Source: Pseudomonas sp. (GTDB lineage Bacteria; Pseudomonadota; Gammaproteobacteria; Pseudomonadales; Pseudomonadaceae). From it: DNA of 15,798 bases. Location of the stretch: positions 1 to 15,798 of the forward strand of contig DQGF01000514.1 of the NCBI GenBank assembly GCA_003525045.1, in the 5' to 3' direction. Under the pieces are notes generated by a model, which saw nothing but the letters and a program-made list of their open reading frames with translations, was not told the DNA's origin and searched no databases. This document shows, piece by piece, positions 1-7,858 of the stretch. Within the stretch, counting starts at the first letter, position 1. The number at the start of each line of letters is the position of its first letter. A program made the translations under genes and the position numbers.

Positions 1-92
1 GGAGCGAGCTTGCTCGCGAAGAACCGGAGAGCGCCGCGGGGTACCAGGCTTGCCGCGTTTTCGTTGAAGTCCATCGCGAGCAAGCTCGCTCC
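1..92. repeat. REPIN-like pair of inverted REP sequences
   Basis: Bases 1-19 (GGAGCGAGCTTGCTCGCGA) are the exact reverse complement of bases 74-92, with 54 bp between them. Each arm is itself a small palindrome, GCGAGC-TT-GCTCGC. This is the arrangement of a REPIN: two REP palindromes in inverted orientation. The sequence resembles the abundant REP family of fluorescent pseudomonads, which non-autonomous elements spread with the help of a RAYT transposase encoded elsewhere. No RAYT gene is in the window. The left arm starts at the window edge, so its outer flank (expected to be the counterpart of TACA at 93-96) is cut off. The right arm touches the queG stop codon. Family assignment is from memory of the sequence. 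Confidence 0.85.
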
Positions 93-1156
93 TACAAGAG
101 ACCGTGGCGTTTCAGGGCCCACTCCACGTGTTCGCGGACCAGTTCCGACGGATAGTCCCGCCGCGCCTTCAACGCTTCCAGCACCGGAATGCTCGACGGC
201 GCATTGCCCAGGCCCACCGCCAGATTACGCAACCAGCGTTCATAGCCGGCGCGCCTCAGGGGTGAACCCTCGGTGTTACTGAGAAATTTATCCTCATCCC
301 ACATGAACAGCTCCGCCAGTTCTGCATTGTCCAGATTGTGCCGCGGCTTGAAGTCGCTTTCGCCGGACGGGCGAGCAAAGCGGTTCCACGGGCAGACGAT
401 CTGGCAGTCGTCGCAGCCGAACACCCGATTGCCGATCAACGGCCGCAAATCTTCGGGGATCGCGCTTTTCAGCTCGATGGTCAGATAGGAAATGCAGCGC
501 CGGGCGTCCAGCACATAAGGGCCGACGAAGGCATTGGTCGGACAAATGTCCAGGCACGCGGTGCAGCGGCCGCAGTGTTCGGTGGCGTGGGGCGGGTCCA
601 CGGGCAGCGGCAGGTCGACAAACAGTTCACTGAGGAAGAAGTAACTGCCGGCTTTGCGATTCAACACCAGGGTATTTTTGCCGATCCAGCCCAGACCGGC
701 TTTTTCAGCAATGGCCTTTTCCAGCACCGGTGCACTGTCGACGAACGCGCGGTAGCCAAACGGACCGATGACCGCCTGAATTTTTTCTGCCAGTTGTTGC
801 ACGCGCTTACGGATCAATTTGTGGTAATCGCGGCCTAAGGCATAGCGCGAGACGTAGGCTTTATCCGGTTGGGTCAGGCGTTTGGCCATTTCTGTGTCGC
901 CGGGCAGGTAGTCCATGCGCAGGGAAACGACCCTTAACGTGCCCGGCACCAGTTCTTCCGGGTGCGAGCGTTTGCTGCCGTGGGCGCCCATGTACTCCAT
1001 TTCGCCGTGGTAGCCGGCTTCGAGCCAGCGCTGTAGGTGCTGCTCATGCTCGGCCAGGTCCAGGCCGCTGATGCCGACTTGCTGAAAGCCCAGCTCGCGG
1101 CCCCAATCCTTGATGGATTGGGCGAGGGCGGGCAGGTCTGTGGTAATAGCGGGCAT
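92..1156 (-). CDS. queG: Epoxyqueuosine reductase QueG
   Basis: QueG catalyses the last step of queuosine synthesis, reducing epoxyqueuosine to queuosine at position 34 of GUN-anticodon tRNAs. It is a cytoplasmic cobalamin-dependent iron-sulfur enzyme. The 354-residue protein has the family features in order: an N-terminal cobalamin-binding region, the catalytic-site motif DSAPVLEK with Asp at about 140, GWIGKN at 156-161, and a ferredoxin-like module. In that module Cys195, 198, 201 and 205 plus Cys221, 248, 251 and 255 can hold two 4Fe-4S clusters. A HEAT-like tail follows. I chose the start at MPAITTD; the reading frame stays open 24 codons further to 1228, but that stretch overlaps nnrD and does not resemble the family. 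No good Shine-Dalgarno sequence is visible before the chosen start. The TAG stop lies in the REP element boundary. Divergent from nnrD. Confidence 0.95.
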   Translation of the reverse strand: MPAITTDLPALAQSIKDWGRELGFQQVGISGLDLAEHEQHLQRWLEAGYHGEMEYMGAHGSKRSHPEELVPGTLRVVSLRMDYLPGDTEMAKRLTQPDKAYVSRYALGRDYHKLIRKRVQQLAEKIQAVIGPFGYRAFVDSAPVLEKAIAEKAGLGWIGKNTLVLNRKAGSYFFLSELFVDLPLPVDPPHATEHCGRCTACLDICPTNAFVGPYVLDARRCISYLTIELKSAIPEDLRPLIGNRVFGCDDCQIVCPWNRFARPSGESDFKPRHNLDNAELAELFMWDEDKFLSNTEGSPLRRAGYERWLRNLAVGLGNAPSSIPVLEALKARRDYPSELVREHVEWALKRHGLL

Positions 1157-1162
1157 GAGACG

Positions 1163-1198
1163 AGAGAAACCGAAGCTGAGGTGCGTATAATTCTGCCA
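1163..1198 (+). promoter_or_regulatory. Candidate nnrD operon promoter
   Basis: A perfect TATAAT box lies at 1186-1191 in the 63-bp gap between the divergent queG and nnrD starts. The -35 region at the usual spacing (around 1163-1169, AGAGAAA) matches poorly. A start near 1198 would give a leader of about 22 nt before the nnrD ATG. The same AT-rich patch read leftward gives TTATAC, a weaker -10 that could serve queG, so the gap may be a compact bidirectional promoter. This is motif reading only. Confidence 0.5.
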
Positions 1199-1219
1199 GA
1201 CATCGGAGCCCGAAGACGC

Positions 1220-2719
1220 ATGCCGCACACTAAAGATGATTTACCCGACGCGCTGTACAGCGCCGCGCAAGTACGAGGGCTCGATGCGAGCCTGATCGCG
1301 GCCGGCACGCCGGGCTTCGAACTGATGCAGCGGGCGGCGCGCGCAACCTGGCGTGCACTGGTCCGTCATTGGCCGACGGCGAACGAACTGAGTGTCGTGG
1401 CCGGTCATGGCAACAACGCCGGTGATGGCTATTTGGTGGCGGTGTTGGCCAGGCGTGCCGGCTGGCATGTGCGAGTCCTGGCCGCCGGTGATCCCCGGCG
1501 TTTGCAAGGCGATGCAGGCCTGGCCCACGCCGAGGCCGTAGCTGAAGGCGTCGCCGTTCAAGCCTGGAGCGCGCAGTCCGAGTTGCGTGGTGTCGTGGTG
1601 GACGCCTTGCTCGGCACCGGTTTGACGGGGGAAGTGCGAGAACCCTATGCCAGCGTTATCGCTGCGATCAATGTCAGTGGATTGCCGGTGGCGGCGGTGG
1701 ATATTCCTTCGGGTCTTTGCGCTGATACGGGGCGTATTCTTGGTACGGCCGTTCGGGCGGAGCTGACCGTGACCTTCATCGGCCTGAAATTGGGTCTGTT
1801 CACTGGCGAAGCAGCGGACGTGGTTGGCGAGTTGGCCTTCAATGATCTGCAAGCCTCCCCTGAGTCATTCAATGGCGTCGACATCAGTGCGCGTCGTCTG
1901 ACGGCCGGTAATGTGCCGCGTCTGGCCAGTCGCGCTCCAACGTCCCACAAAGGCAAGTTCGGTCACGTGCTGTTGATCGGCGGTGATCGAGGTTTTGGCG
2001 GCGCGATCCTGCTGAGTGCGCAAACTGCGCTACGCAGCGGTGCGGGCATGGTGTCCATCGCGACGCGCAGTGAACACGTTCCCGCCGCACTGGCCAGAAT
2101 TCCCGAAGCCATGGTGCTGGGCACTTCGTCGGCCAATCAACTGATGGGATTGCTTCAAAAAGTTACCGTGCTGGTGGTCGGCCCAGGCCTGGGACAGGCG
2201 GCCTGGGGGCGCAGTCTGTTGTCGGCAGCGGCCAACGCACCGCTTGCGCAAGTCTGGGACGCCGATGCGTTGAATGCGTTGGCTGAAGAACAGGTGAGCT
2301 TGCCCAAGGGCTGTGTGATCACACCGCATCCGGGCGAAGCGGCGCGGTTACTGGGCCTATCGACTGCCGAGGTCCAGGCCGATCGTCCTGCTGCTGCTCA
2401 TGCCTTGAGCAAAAAGTATACAGCTGTCGTAGTCCTCAAAGGCGCCGGCAGTCTGATCGCCAGTCCCGATGGACGTCTGGCGGTGTGCGATCAGGGCCAT
2501 CCGGCGATGGCGACTGCCGGATTGGGCGATGTGCTGGCTGGATTGGTTGGCGCATTACTGGCCCAGGGCATGAACGCCTTTGATGCCGCTTGTCTCGCGG
2601 TCTGGCTGCACGCCAATGCCGGTGCACTAGAAGGTAAATCGGGCCGTGGGCTGGCGGCCAGTGATCTGATTCCAGCCATTCGTCAGTTGTTGGAGGAGCA
2701 AGCACCGTGTCTGAAGTAA
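1220..2719 (+). CDS. nnrD: Bifunctional NAD(P)H-hydrate epimerase / ADP-dependent NAD(P)HX dehydratase
   Basis: This enzyme repairs hydrated NADH and NADPH. The N-terminal YjeF_N domain (about residues 10-215) epimerises the S and R forms, and the C-terminal ribokinase-like domain (about 225-495) dehydrates S-NAD(P)HX using ADP. Visible motifs: GHGNNAGDG at 62-70 and DIPSGL at 161-166 in the epimerase half; HKGKFGHVLLIGG at 243-255, GPGLG at 321-325, DADALN at 347-352, TPHPGEAARLL at 368-378 and TAGLGDVLAG at 432-441 in the dehydratase half. Length is 499 residues, normal for the fusion. The start at MPHTKDD follows a GGAG at 1205-1208; the frame extends further upstream but that part runs antisense to queG. 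The end overlaps the tsaE start by 13 bp. The symbol nnrD is used here for the two-domain protein, called nnr or yjeF in E. coli. Confidence 0.95.
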   Translation: MPHTKDDLPDALYSAAQVRGLDASLIAAGTPGFELMQRAARATWRALVRHWPTANELSVVAGHGNNAGDGYLVAVLARRAGWHVRVLAAGDPRRLQGDAGLAHAEAVAEGVAVQAWSAQSELRGVVVDALLGTGLTGEVREPYASVIAAINVSGLPVAAVDIPSGLCADTGRILGTAVRAELTVTFIGLKLGLFTGEAADVVGELAFNDLQASPESFNGVDISARRLTAGNVPRLASRAPTSHKGKFGHVLLIGGDRGFGGAILLSAQTALRSGAGMVSIATRSEHVPAALARIPEAMVLGTSSANQLMGLLQKVTVLVVGPGLGQAAWGRSLLSAAANAPLAQVWDADALNALAEEQVSLPKGCVITPHPGEAARLLGLSTAEVQADRPAAAHALSKKYTAVVVLKGAGSLIASPDGRLAVCDQGHPAMATAGLGDVLAGLVGALLAQGMNAFDAACLAVWLHANAGALEGKSGRGLAASDLIPAIRQLLEEQAPCLK

Positions 2720-3177
2720 CCCTGTACCTGGCCGATGAACAGGCCATGACCGACTTTGGCGCGCGTATCGCCAATACCACTCAGGGACATGGCCTGATCT
2801 TCCTTGAAGGCGATCTGGGTGCGGGGAAAACCACGCTGTCCCGAGGCATCATCCGGGGTTTGGGGCATGTGGGCGCGGTAAAAAGTCCGACCTTCACCCT
2901 GGTCGAGCCGTACGAGATTGGCGACGTCCGGGCGTTTCATTTTGACCTGTATCGGCTGGTCGATCCGGAAGAGTTGGAGTACCTCGGCATCCGTGACTAC
3001 TTCGAAGACGATGCGCTGTGCCTGATCGAATGGCCCCGCAAGGGTGCAGGCTTTTTGCCAAAGCCCGACCTGACCATTACCATTAGCCCGCAAGACAGCG
3101 GACGTTCGCTGAAAATTTTGTCCCAGGGCTCGCGTGGCGAGTCGTGGTGTGCCGCTTTGGCATTGGAATCCAATTAA
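2707..3177 (+). CDS. tsaE: tRNA t6A biosynthesis ATPase TsaE
   Basis: TsaE (YjeE) is the small P-loop ATPase that works with TsaB and TsaD in making N6-threonylcarbamoyladenosine at position 37 of ANN-decoding tRNAs. The 156-residue protein shows Walker A GDLGAGKT at 35-42, the switch-like KSPTFTLVEPYE at 59-70, HFDLYRL further on and the family signature LCLIEWP. The start is GTG at 2707, supported by GGAGGAG at 2692-2698 with an 8-nt spacer, and it lies inside the last codons of nnrD. The stop TAA is immediately followed by the first possible amiB start. The length is typical. nnrD-tsaE-amiB-mutL-miaA is a classic gammaproteobacterial gene order, which supports the call. Confidence 0.96.
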   Translation: MSEVTLYLADEQAMTDFGARIANTTQGHGLIFLEGDLGAGKTTLSRGIIRGLGHVGAVKSPTFTLVEPYEIGDVRAFHFDLYRLVDPEELEYLGIRDYFEDDALCLIEWPRKGAGFLPKPDLTITISPQDSGRSLKILSQGSRGESWCAALALESN

Positions 3178-4605
3178 ATGATGGGGTCAGGTATGCGCTT
3201 TCGCGCGATGGTAGCTGCCGTAGGATTGTTGTTTTTGGCGGTGACCGTCGACGCTGTGGCTGAGACGAAGGTCAACAGCGTTCGCCTGTGGCGGGCACCG
3301 GACAACACACGATTGGTGTTCGACCTGACGGGGCCTGTCCAGCACAGCGTGTTTACCCTGACCGCCCCGGATCGACTGGTGATCGACATCAATGGCGCGA
3401 GCCTCGGGGCGCCATTGAACGTCAATAGCTCGAACACCCCGATCACCGCAATGCGCTCGGCCCAACGCACGCCGACCGACCTGCGGGTGGTCATCGACCT
3501 GAAAAAAGCCGTCACGCCGAAGAGCTTTACCCTGGCGCCGAACGCCCAGTACGGTAATCGACTGGTGGTCGATCTGTTCGATAACCCCGCCGACGCCGCG
3601 CCGATTCCGCCGCCGACCAACGTCGCGACAGTGGCCCCGGTTCCGGTCACCCCGGTCGACCCACCGGTCAAATTGCCGCCAGCCCCGGCCGGCAAGCGCG
3701 ACATCGTCGTGGTCATCGATGCTGGCCACGGCGGCGAAGACCCGGGTGCTTCGGGTTCTCGCGGTCAGCGCGAGAAAGACGTGGTGCTGGCCATCGCTCG
3801 CGAACTGCAGCGCCAGGTCAACGGCATGAAAGGCTTCCGCGCCGAACTGACCCGTACCGGCGACTACTTCATTCCCTTGCGCGGGCGTACCGAAATCGCC
3901 CGCAAGAAGGGTGCTGACCTGTTCGTCTCGATCCACGCCGACGCCGCACCTTCGGCCGCTGCCTTCGGTGCGTCGGTATTCGCCCTGTCTGATCGCGGCG
4001 CCACGTCCGAGACGGCTCGCTGGCTGGCCGACAGTGAAAACCGTTCCGACTTGATCGGTGGTGCCGGCAACGTCAGCCTCGACGACAAGGACCGCATGCT
4101 CGCAGGTGTATTGCTTGATCTGTCGATGACTGCTTCCCTGACGTCCAGCCTGAACGTCGGCCAGAAGGTCCTGAGCAACATCGGACGGGTCACCCCGCTG
4201 CACAAACAACGGGTGGAGCAGGCCGGATTCATGGTGCTGAAGTCGCCGGACATCCCGTCGATCCTGGTGGAAACCGGGTTCATTTCCAACGCCAACGAAG
4301 CGTCGAAACTCGCCGCATCGAGCCACCAGCAGGCGCTGGCGCGGTCGATCAGCAGTGGCGTGCGCCAGTTCTTCCAGCAGAATCCGCCACCGGGCACCTA
4401 CATCGCCTGGCTGCGTGATTCCGGTGGGATCGCACAAGGTCCGCGTGACCATCGGGTAAACCCTGGCGAGACGCTGGCGATGATTGCCGTGCGATATCAG
4501 GTGTCTGCGGCCACGCTGCGCAGCGCCAACAACCTGTCGAGTGATGAGCTCAAGATCGGTCAGCACTTGACCATCCCTGGCACTGAGTTGGCGGCCAAAG
4601 AATGA
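3178..4605 (+). CDS. amiB: N-acetylmuramoyl-L-alanine amidase AmiB
   Basis: A periplasmic zinc amidase that cuts the stem peptide from peptidoglycan during daughter-cell separation. A Sec-type signal peptide is visible (basic start, hydrophobic stretch about 10-26, cleavage probably after Ala28). It is followed by an AMIN domain (about 30-135), a Pro-rich linker (142-172), an Amidase_3 catalytic domain (about 175-400) and a LysM domain (about 424-467). Zinc ligands fit His184 (DAGHGG), Glu199, His253 (SIHADA) and Glu365 (VETGF). The insert around 265-320 corresponds to the autoinhibitory segment that EnvC-type activators relieve in this family. The start is ambiguous: ATG at 3178, 3181 or 3193. 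GGAA at 3165-3168 fits the first, and MRFRAMVAA from 3193 gives a more usual signal-peptide N-terminus. The end overlaps mutL as ATGA. Confidence 0.95.
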   Translation: MMGSGMRFRAMVAAVGLLFLAVTVDAVAETKVNSVRLWRAPDNTRLVFDLTGPVQHSVFTLTAPDRLVIDINGASLGAPLNVNSSNTPITAMRSAQRTPTDLRVVIDLKKAVTPKSFTLAPNAQYGNRLVVDLFDNPADAAPIPPPTNVATVAPVPVTPVDPPVKLPPAPAGKRDIVVVIDAGHGGEDPGASGSRGQREKDVVLAIARELQRQVNGMKGFRAELTRTGDYFIPLRGRTEIARKKGADLFVSIHADAAPSAAAFGASVFALSDRGATSETARWLADSENRSDLIGGAGNVSLDDKDRMLAGVLLDLSMTASLTSSLNVGQKVLSNIGRVTPLHKQRVEQAGFMVLKSPDIPSILVETGFISNANEASKLAASSHQQALARSISSGVRQFFQQNPPPGTYIAWLRDSGGIAQGPRDHRVNPGETLAMIAVRYQVSAATLRSANNLSSDELKIGQHLTIPGTELAAKE

Positions 4606-6518
4606 ACCAGGTGCTGACCAACACGTCTCGCATCGAGCTGCTCAGTCCACGGCTGGCTAACCAGATTGCCGCCGGTGAAGTTGTCGAGCGCCCGGCTTCG
4701 GTGATCAAGGAGCTGCTGGAAAACAGCCTCGACTCCGGCGCCAAACGCATTGATGTCGATGTCGAGCAGGGTGGCGTCAAATTGCTGCGGGTGCGCGACG
4801 ATGGCAACGGCATTTCTGCCGATGATTTGCCGCTGGCCCTGGCCCGACATGCCACTAGCAAGATCCGCAATCTGGAAGACCTTGAGCAGGTCATGAGTCT
4901 CGGGTTTCGTGGTGAGGCCCTGGCTTCCATCAGCTCCGTGGCGCGCTTGACCCTGACCTCCCGCACTAAAGATGCCGATCAGGCCTGGCAGGTCGAAACC
5001 GAAGGCCGGGACATGGCGCCGCGCGTACAACCGGCCGCTCATCCGGTAGGTACCTCGGTAGAAGTGCGCGACCTGTTCTTCAATACCCCGGCCCGCCGCA
5101 AATTCCTCAAGACCGAAAAAACCGAGTTCGATCACCTGCAAGAAGTGATCAAGCGCCTGGCCCTGGCGCGTTTCGATGTAGCGTTCCATCTGCGTCACAA
5201 CGGCAAGACTATCCTTAGCCTGCATGAGGCCCACGATGATGCGGCCCGTGCCCGGCGCGTAGCGGCAATCTGCGGCCCGGGGTTCCTGGAGCAGGCGCTG
5301 CCGATCGAAATCGAGCGCAATGGCCTGCATCTTTGGGGCTGGGTCGGCTTGCCGACCTTCAATCGCAGCCAGGCGGACTTGCAGCATTTCTTTGTGAATG
5401 GTCGTGCGGTGCGCGACAAACTGGTGGCCCACGCGGTACGCCAGGCCTATCGCGATGTGCTGTTCAATGGCCGTCACCCGACTTTCGTGCTGTTTTTCGA
5501 AGTCGATCCGGCGGGCGTCGATGTCAATGTGCACCCGACCAAACACGAAGTGCGCTTTCGTGATGGGCGCATGGTTCACGACTTTCTCTATGGCACCTTG
5601 CACCGCGCCTTGGGCGATGTAAGGCCGGAAGATCATCTGGCCGCGCCTGTGGCGACAGCCATCGTTCGACCGACCGGCATCGATGCCGGCGAGTTCGGTC
5701 CTCAGGGTGAAATGCGTCTGGCGGCCAATGCGCTGCTGGAACAGCCCCTGGCTCAGCCGACCTTCAATGCAGCGGCTGGCTCGGGCGCCGGCGCCGGCGC
5801 CGGTTATCAATATCAGTACTCGCCACGGCCTCAATCCGATGTTCCCGCCGCTGAAGCCCAGGCTGCCTACCGCGAGTTTTTCGCGCCGCTGCCCGAAGCC
5901 AATGCAGTAGCGCTGCCGGCCGGCCAGGACGACATCCCGCCGCTGGGTTACGCGTTGGCGCAGCTCAAGGGCATCTATATCCTTTCGGAGAACGCCCAGG
6001 GCCTGGTGCTGGTGGACATGCACGCGGCCCATGAGCGGATCATGTATGAACGCCTGAAAATCGCCATGGCCAGTGAAGGCCTGAGCGGCCAGCCGCTGTT
6101 AGTGCCGGAATCCCTGGCGGTCAGTCAGCGTGAAGCCGATTGCGCCGAAGAGCATGTCGCCTGGTTCCAGCGCCTTGGCTTCGAGTTGCAGCGTCTTGGC
6201 CCGGAAACCCTGGCCATCCGGCAGATTCCGGCCTTGCTCAAGCAAGCTGAAGCCAATCGACTGGTCAGTGATGTACTGGCGGATCTGATGGAATACGGCA
6301 CCAGCGACCGGATTCAGGCGCACTTGAACGAGCTGCTCGGTACCATGGCGTGCCACGGCGCAATTCGTGCGAATCGGCGTCTGGCCCTGCCGGAAATGAA
6401 CGGGCTGTTGCGCGATATGGAAAACACCGAGCGCAGCGGTCAATGCAACCATGGCCGACCGACCTGGACCCAATTGGGTCTGGACGATCTGGACAAACTG
6501 TTCTTGCGCGGTCGTTGA
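4602..6518 (+). CDS. mutL: DNA mismatch repair protein MutL, endonuclease type
   Basis: MutL links mismatch recognition by MutS to strand incision and removal. The N-terminal GHKL ATPase shows [11 protein letters not shown] with Glu37 and Asn41, DDGNGI at 66-71, RHATSK at 82-87 and GFRGEAL at 101-107. A variable linker (about 340-445) includes a Gly-Ala run and a QYQY patch, then the dimerisation domain. That domain has [12 protein letters not shown] at 472-483, ACHGAIRA from 583, CNHGRPTW at 614-621 and a terminal FLR, which together match the metal-binding nuclease motifs of MutL from bacteria lacking MutH. Length is 638 residues, normal for Pseudomonas. The start shares the ATGA of amiB and has no strong ribosome-binding site of its own, so translation is probably coupled. 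The stop overlaps miaA as TGATG. Confidence 0.97.
   Translation: MNQVLTNTSRIELLSPRLANQIAAGEVVERPASVIKELLENSLDSGAKRIDVDVEQGGVKLLRVRDDGNGISADDLPLALARHATSKIRNLEDLEQVMSLGFRGEALASISSVARLTLTSRTKDADQAWQVETEGRDMAPRVQPAAHPVGTSVEVRDLFFNTPARRKFLKTEKTEFDHLQEVIKRLALARFDVAFHLRHNGKTILSLHEAHDDAARARRVAAICGPGFLEQALPIEIERNGLHLWGWVGLPTFNRSQADLQHFFVNGRAVRDKLVAHAVRQAYRDVLFNGRHPTFVLFFEVDPAGVDVNVHPTKHEVRFRDGRMVHDFLYGTLHRALGDVRPEDHLAAPVATAIVRPTGIDAGEFGPQGEMRLAANALLEQPLAQPTFNAAAGSGAGAGAGYQYQYSPRPQSDVPAAEAQAAYREFFAPLPEANAVALPAGQDDIPPLGYALAQLKGIYILSENAQGLVLVDMHAAHERIMYERLKIAMASEGLSGQPLLVPESLAVSQREADCAEEHVAWFQRLGFELQRLGPETLAIRQIPALLKQAEANRLVSDVLADLMEYGTSDRIQAHLNELLGTMACHGAIRANRRLALPEMNGLLRDMENTERSGQCNHGRPTWTQLGLDDLDKLFLRGR
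5784..5801 (+). repeat. Three tandem GGCGCC hexamers inside mutL
   Basis: Three perfect copies of GGCGCC run in frame and encode Gly-Ala three times (MutL residues 395-400), flanked by another Gly codon on each side within two residues. They lie in the linker between the ATPase and dimerisation domains. Gain or loss of one unit would keep the frame. Each hexamer is also a palindrome. Confidence 0.9.
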
Positions 6519-7489
6519 TGAACCAGCTTCCTCCTGCGATTTTCCTGATGGGGCCGACCGCCGCCGGCAAGACCGACCTGGCCATCGAACTCACCAAAGT
6601 CTTGCCCTGCGAATTGATCAGCGTTGATTCGGCGCTGGTCTATCGCGGCATGGACATCGGCACCGCCAAGCCTTCGAAAGAGCTTTTGGCCGAATTTCCG
6701 CACCGTCTGATCGATATTCTCGACCCGGCAGAGAGCTATTCGGCCGCAGATTTCCGACGTGACGCCCTCGAAGCCATGGCCGACATCACCGCCCGCGGAA
6801 AAATTCCGCTGCTGGTGGGCGGTACAATGCTCTATTACAAGGCTTTGGTCGAAGGCCTGGCGGACATGCCGGCAGCCGATCCTGAAGTCCGCGCACAGAT
6901 CGAAGAAGAAGCTGCACGCCTTGGCTGGCAAGCCCTGCACGATCAATTGGCGGTGATTGACCCGCAATCGGCAGCGCGCATTCATCCGAACGATCCCCAG
7001 CGACTCAGTCGAGCGCTGGAAGTTTATCGCGTCAGCGGTCAAAGCATGACTGAGCTTCGCTCGCTACAATCTGCGCAAAGTACTGAAGCAGCCGCCTCGG
7101 GACATCAACAATTGCCCTATACTGTCGCGAACTTGGCGATTGCTCCGGCAAATCGCCAGGTACTGCATGAGCGAATTAAACAAAGATTTACTTTGATGTT
7201 GGAACAGGGATTCATTGACGAGGTCGTAGCCCTGCGTAAGCGAAGTGACCTGCATGCCGGGTTGCCGTCTATACGTGCAGTAGGCTACCGGCAAGTCTGG
7301 GACTACCTGGATGGCAAGCTGACGCAAGCCGAGATGCAGGAGCGTGGAATCATTGCCACGCGCCAGCTGGCGAAGCGCCAGTTCACCTGGTTGCGCAGCT
7401 GGGCTGATTTACACTGGTTGGACAGCCTGGATTGCGACAATCTGCCGCGCGCCTTGAAATACCTCGGGACCATCTCCATATTGAGCTGA
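6518..7489 (+). CDS. miaA: tRNA dimethylallyltransferase MiaA
   Basis: MiaA transfers a dimethylallyl group from DMAPP to N6 of adenosine 37 in tRNAs that read UNN codons, the first step to ms2i6A. The 323-residue protein has the P-loop GPTAAGKT at 12-19 and the signature [18 protein letters not shown] at 35-52, which contains the catalytic Asp37. [11 protein letters not shown] follows at about residue 100, then the tRNA-binding [15 protein letters not shown] region, and [12 protein letters not shown] and [13 protein letters not shown] near the end. The start ATG at 6518 overlaps the mutL stop by one base. The open frame continues to 6350, but that part duplicates mutL sequence in another frame. 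No ribosome-binding site is evident, so it is probably coupled to mutL. The last third is less GC-rich than the first and could hold hfq promoters, as it does in E. coli. Confidence 0.97.
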   Translation: MNQLPPAIFLMGPTAAGKTDLAIELTKVLPCELISVDSALVYRGMDIGTAKPSKELLAEFPHRLIDILDPAESYSAADFRRDALEAMADITARGKIPLLVGGTMLYYKALVEGLADMPAADPEVRAQIEEEAARLGWQALHDQLAVIDPQSAARIHPNDPQRLSRALEVYRVSGQSMTELRSLQSAQSTEAAASGHQQLPYTVANLAIAPANRQVLHERIKQRFTLMLEQGFIDEVVALRKRSDLHAGLPSIRAVGYRQVWDYLDGKLTQAEMQERGIIATRQLAKRQFTWLRSWADLHWLDSLDCDNLPRALKYLGTISILS

Positions 7490-7585
7490 GTCCTTGCAAT
7501 TGCCGTCTATCCTTGGGGGTATGACGGCCACAAGCCATTTGTTTACCTATTTTTTTAATATTTAATCCTTAAAGGAGTGCGGCAC
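7490..7585 (+). promoter_or_regulatory. AT-rich hfq upstream region with candidate promoter
   Basis: The 96-bp gap before hfq changes abruptly to AT-rich sequence at about 7538-7570, unlike anything nearby. TAATAT at 7556-7561 is a possible -10 box. The sequence at -35 spacing (7533-7539) fits no good consensus, so an alternative sigma factor or an activator cannot be excluded. AAAGGAG at 7571-7577 is the hfq Shine-Dalgarno sequence, 8 nt from the ATG. A start just downstream of 7561 would leave a very short leader. No terminator hairpin with a T tract is present, so read-through from miaA is also expected. Confidence 0.35.
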
Positions 7586-7846
7586 ATGTCAAAAGGGCAT
7601 TCGCTACAAGACCCTTACTTGAATACTTTACGTAAAGAGAAAGTGGGGGTCTCCATCTACCTGGTCAACGGGATCAAACTGCAAGGCACGATCGAGTCTT
7701 TCGACCAGTTCGTTATCCTGCTGAAAAACACCGTCAGCCAGATGGTCTACAAGCACGCTATCTCTACAGTGGTGCCGGTTCGTCCAATTCGTCTGCCTAG
7801 CGCAACCGAATCCGAAGCAGGTGATGCTGAGCCAGGTAACGCCTGA
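7586..7846 (+). CDS. hfq: RNA chaperone Hfq
   Basis: Hfq forms a hexameric Sm-like ring that pairs small RNAs with mRNAs; in Pseudomonas it also acts with Crc in carbon catabolite repression. The 86-residue protein keeps the key contacts: Gln8 and Asp9 on the proximal face, rim Asn13, Arg16 and Lys17, Phe39 and Phe42 in the SFDQF segment, and YKHA at 55-58 (Sm2 motif) that binds uridines. The C-terminal tail after about residue 70 is short, acidic and polar, as in other pseudomonads and shorter than in E. coli. The ATG at 7586 has a strong AAAGGAG; a GTG at 7577 in the same frame lies inside that Shine-Dalgarno sequence and is rejected. hflX follows after 12 bp. Confidence 0.98.
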   Translation: MSKGHSLQDPYLNTLRKEKVGVSIYLVNGIKLQGTIESFDQFVILLKNTVSQMVYKHAISTVVPVRPIRLPSATESEAGDAEPGNA

Positions 7847-7858
7847 TAGGAGTCTCCT

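Noticed and set aside
1..96. CRISPR or intrinsic terminator at the left edge
   Set aside because: There are only two copies in inverted, not direct, orientation and no T tract follows either palindrome; REPIN is the better fit.
1157..1228. N-terminal extension of queG to an ATG at 1228
   Set aside because: It would overlap the nnrD start and the TATAAT box, and the extra 24 residues do not look like the QueG N-terminus.
4560..6032. Long minus-strand open frame (490 codons) opposite mutL
   Set aside because: It is antisense to a certain gene and rich in His, Gln and Arg from reading GC-rich coding sequence backwards; no domain is visible.
7135..7157. Hairpin inside miaA considered as a terminator
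   Set aside because: There is no T tract after the stem and it lies within coding sequence 330 bp before the gene end.
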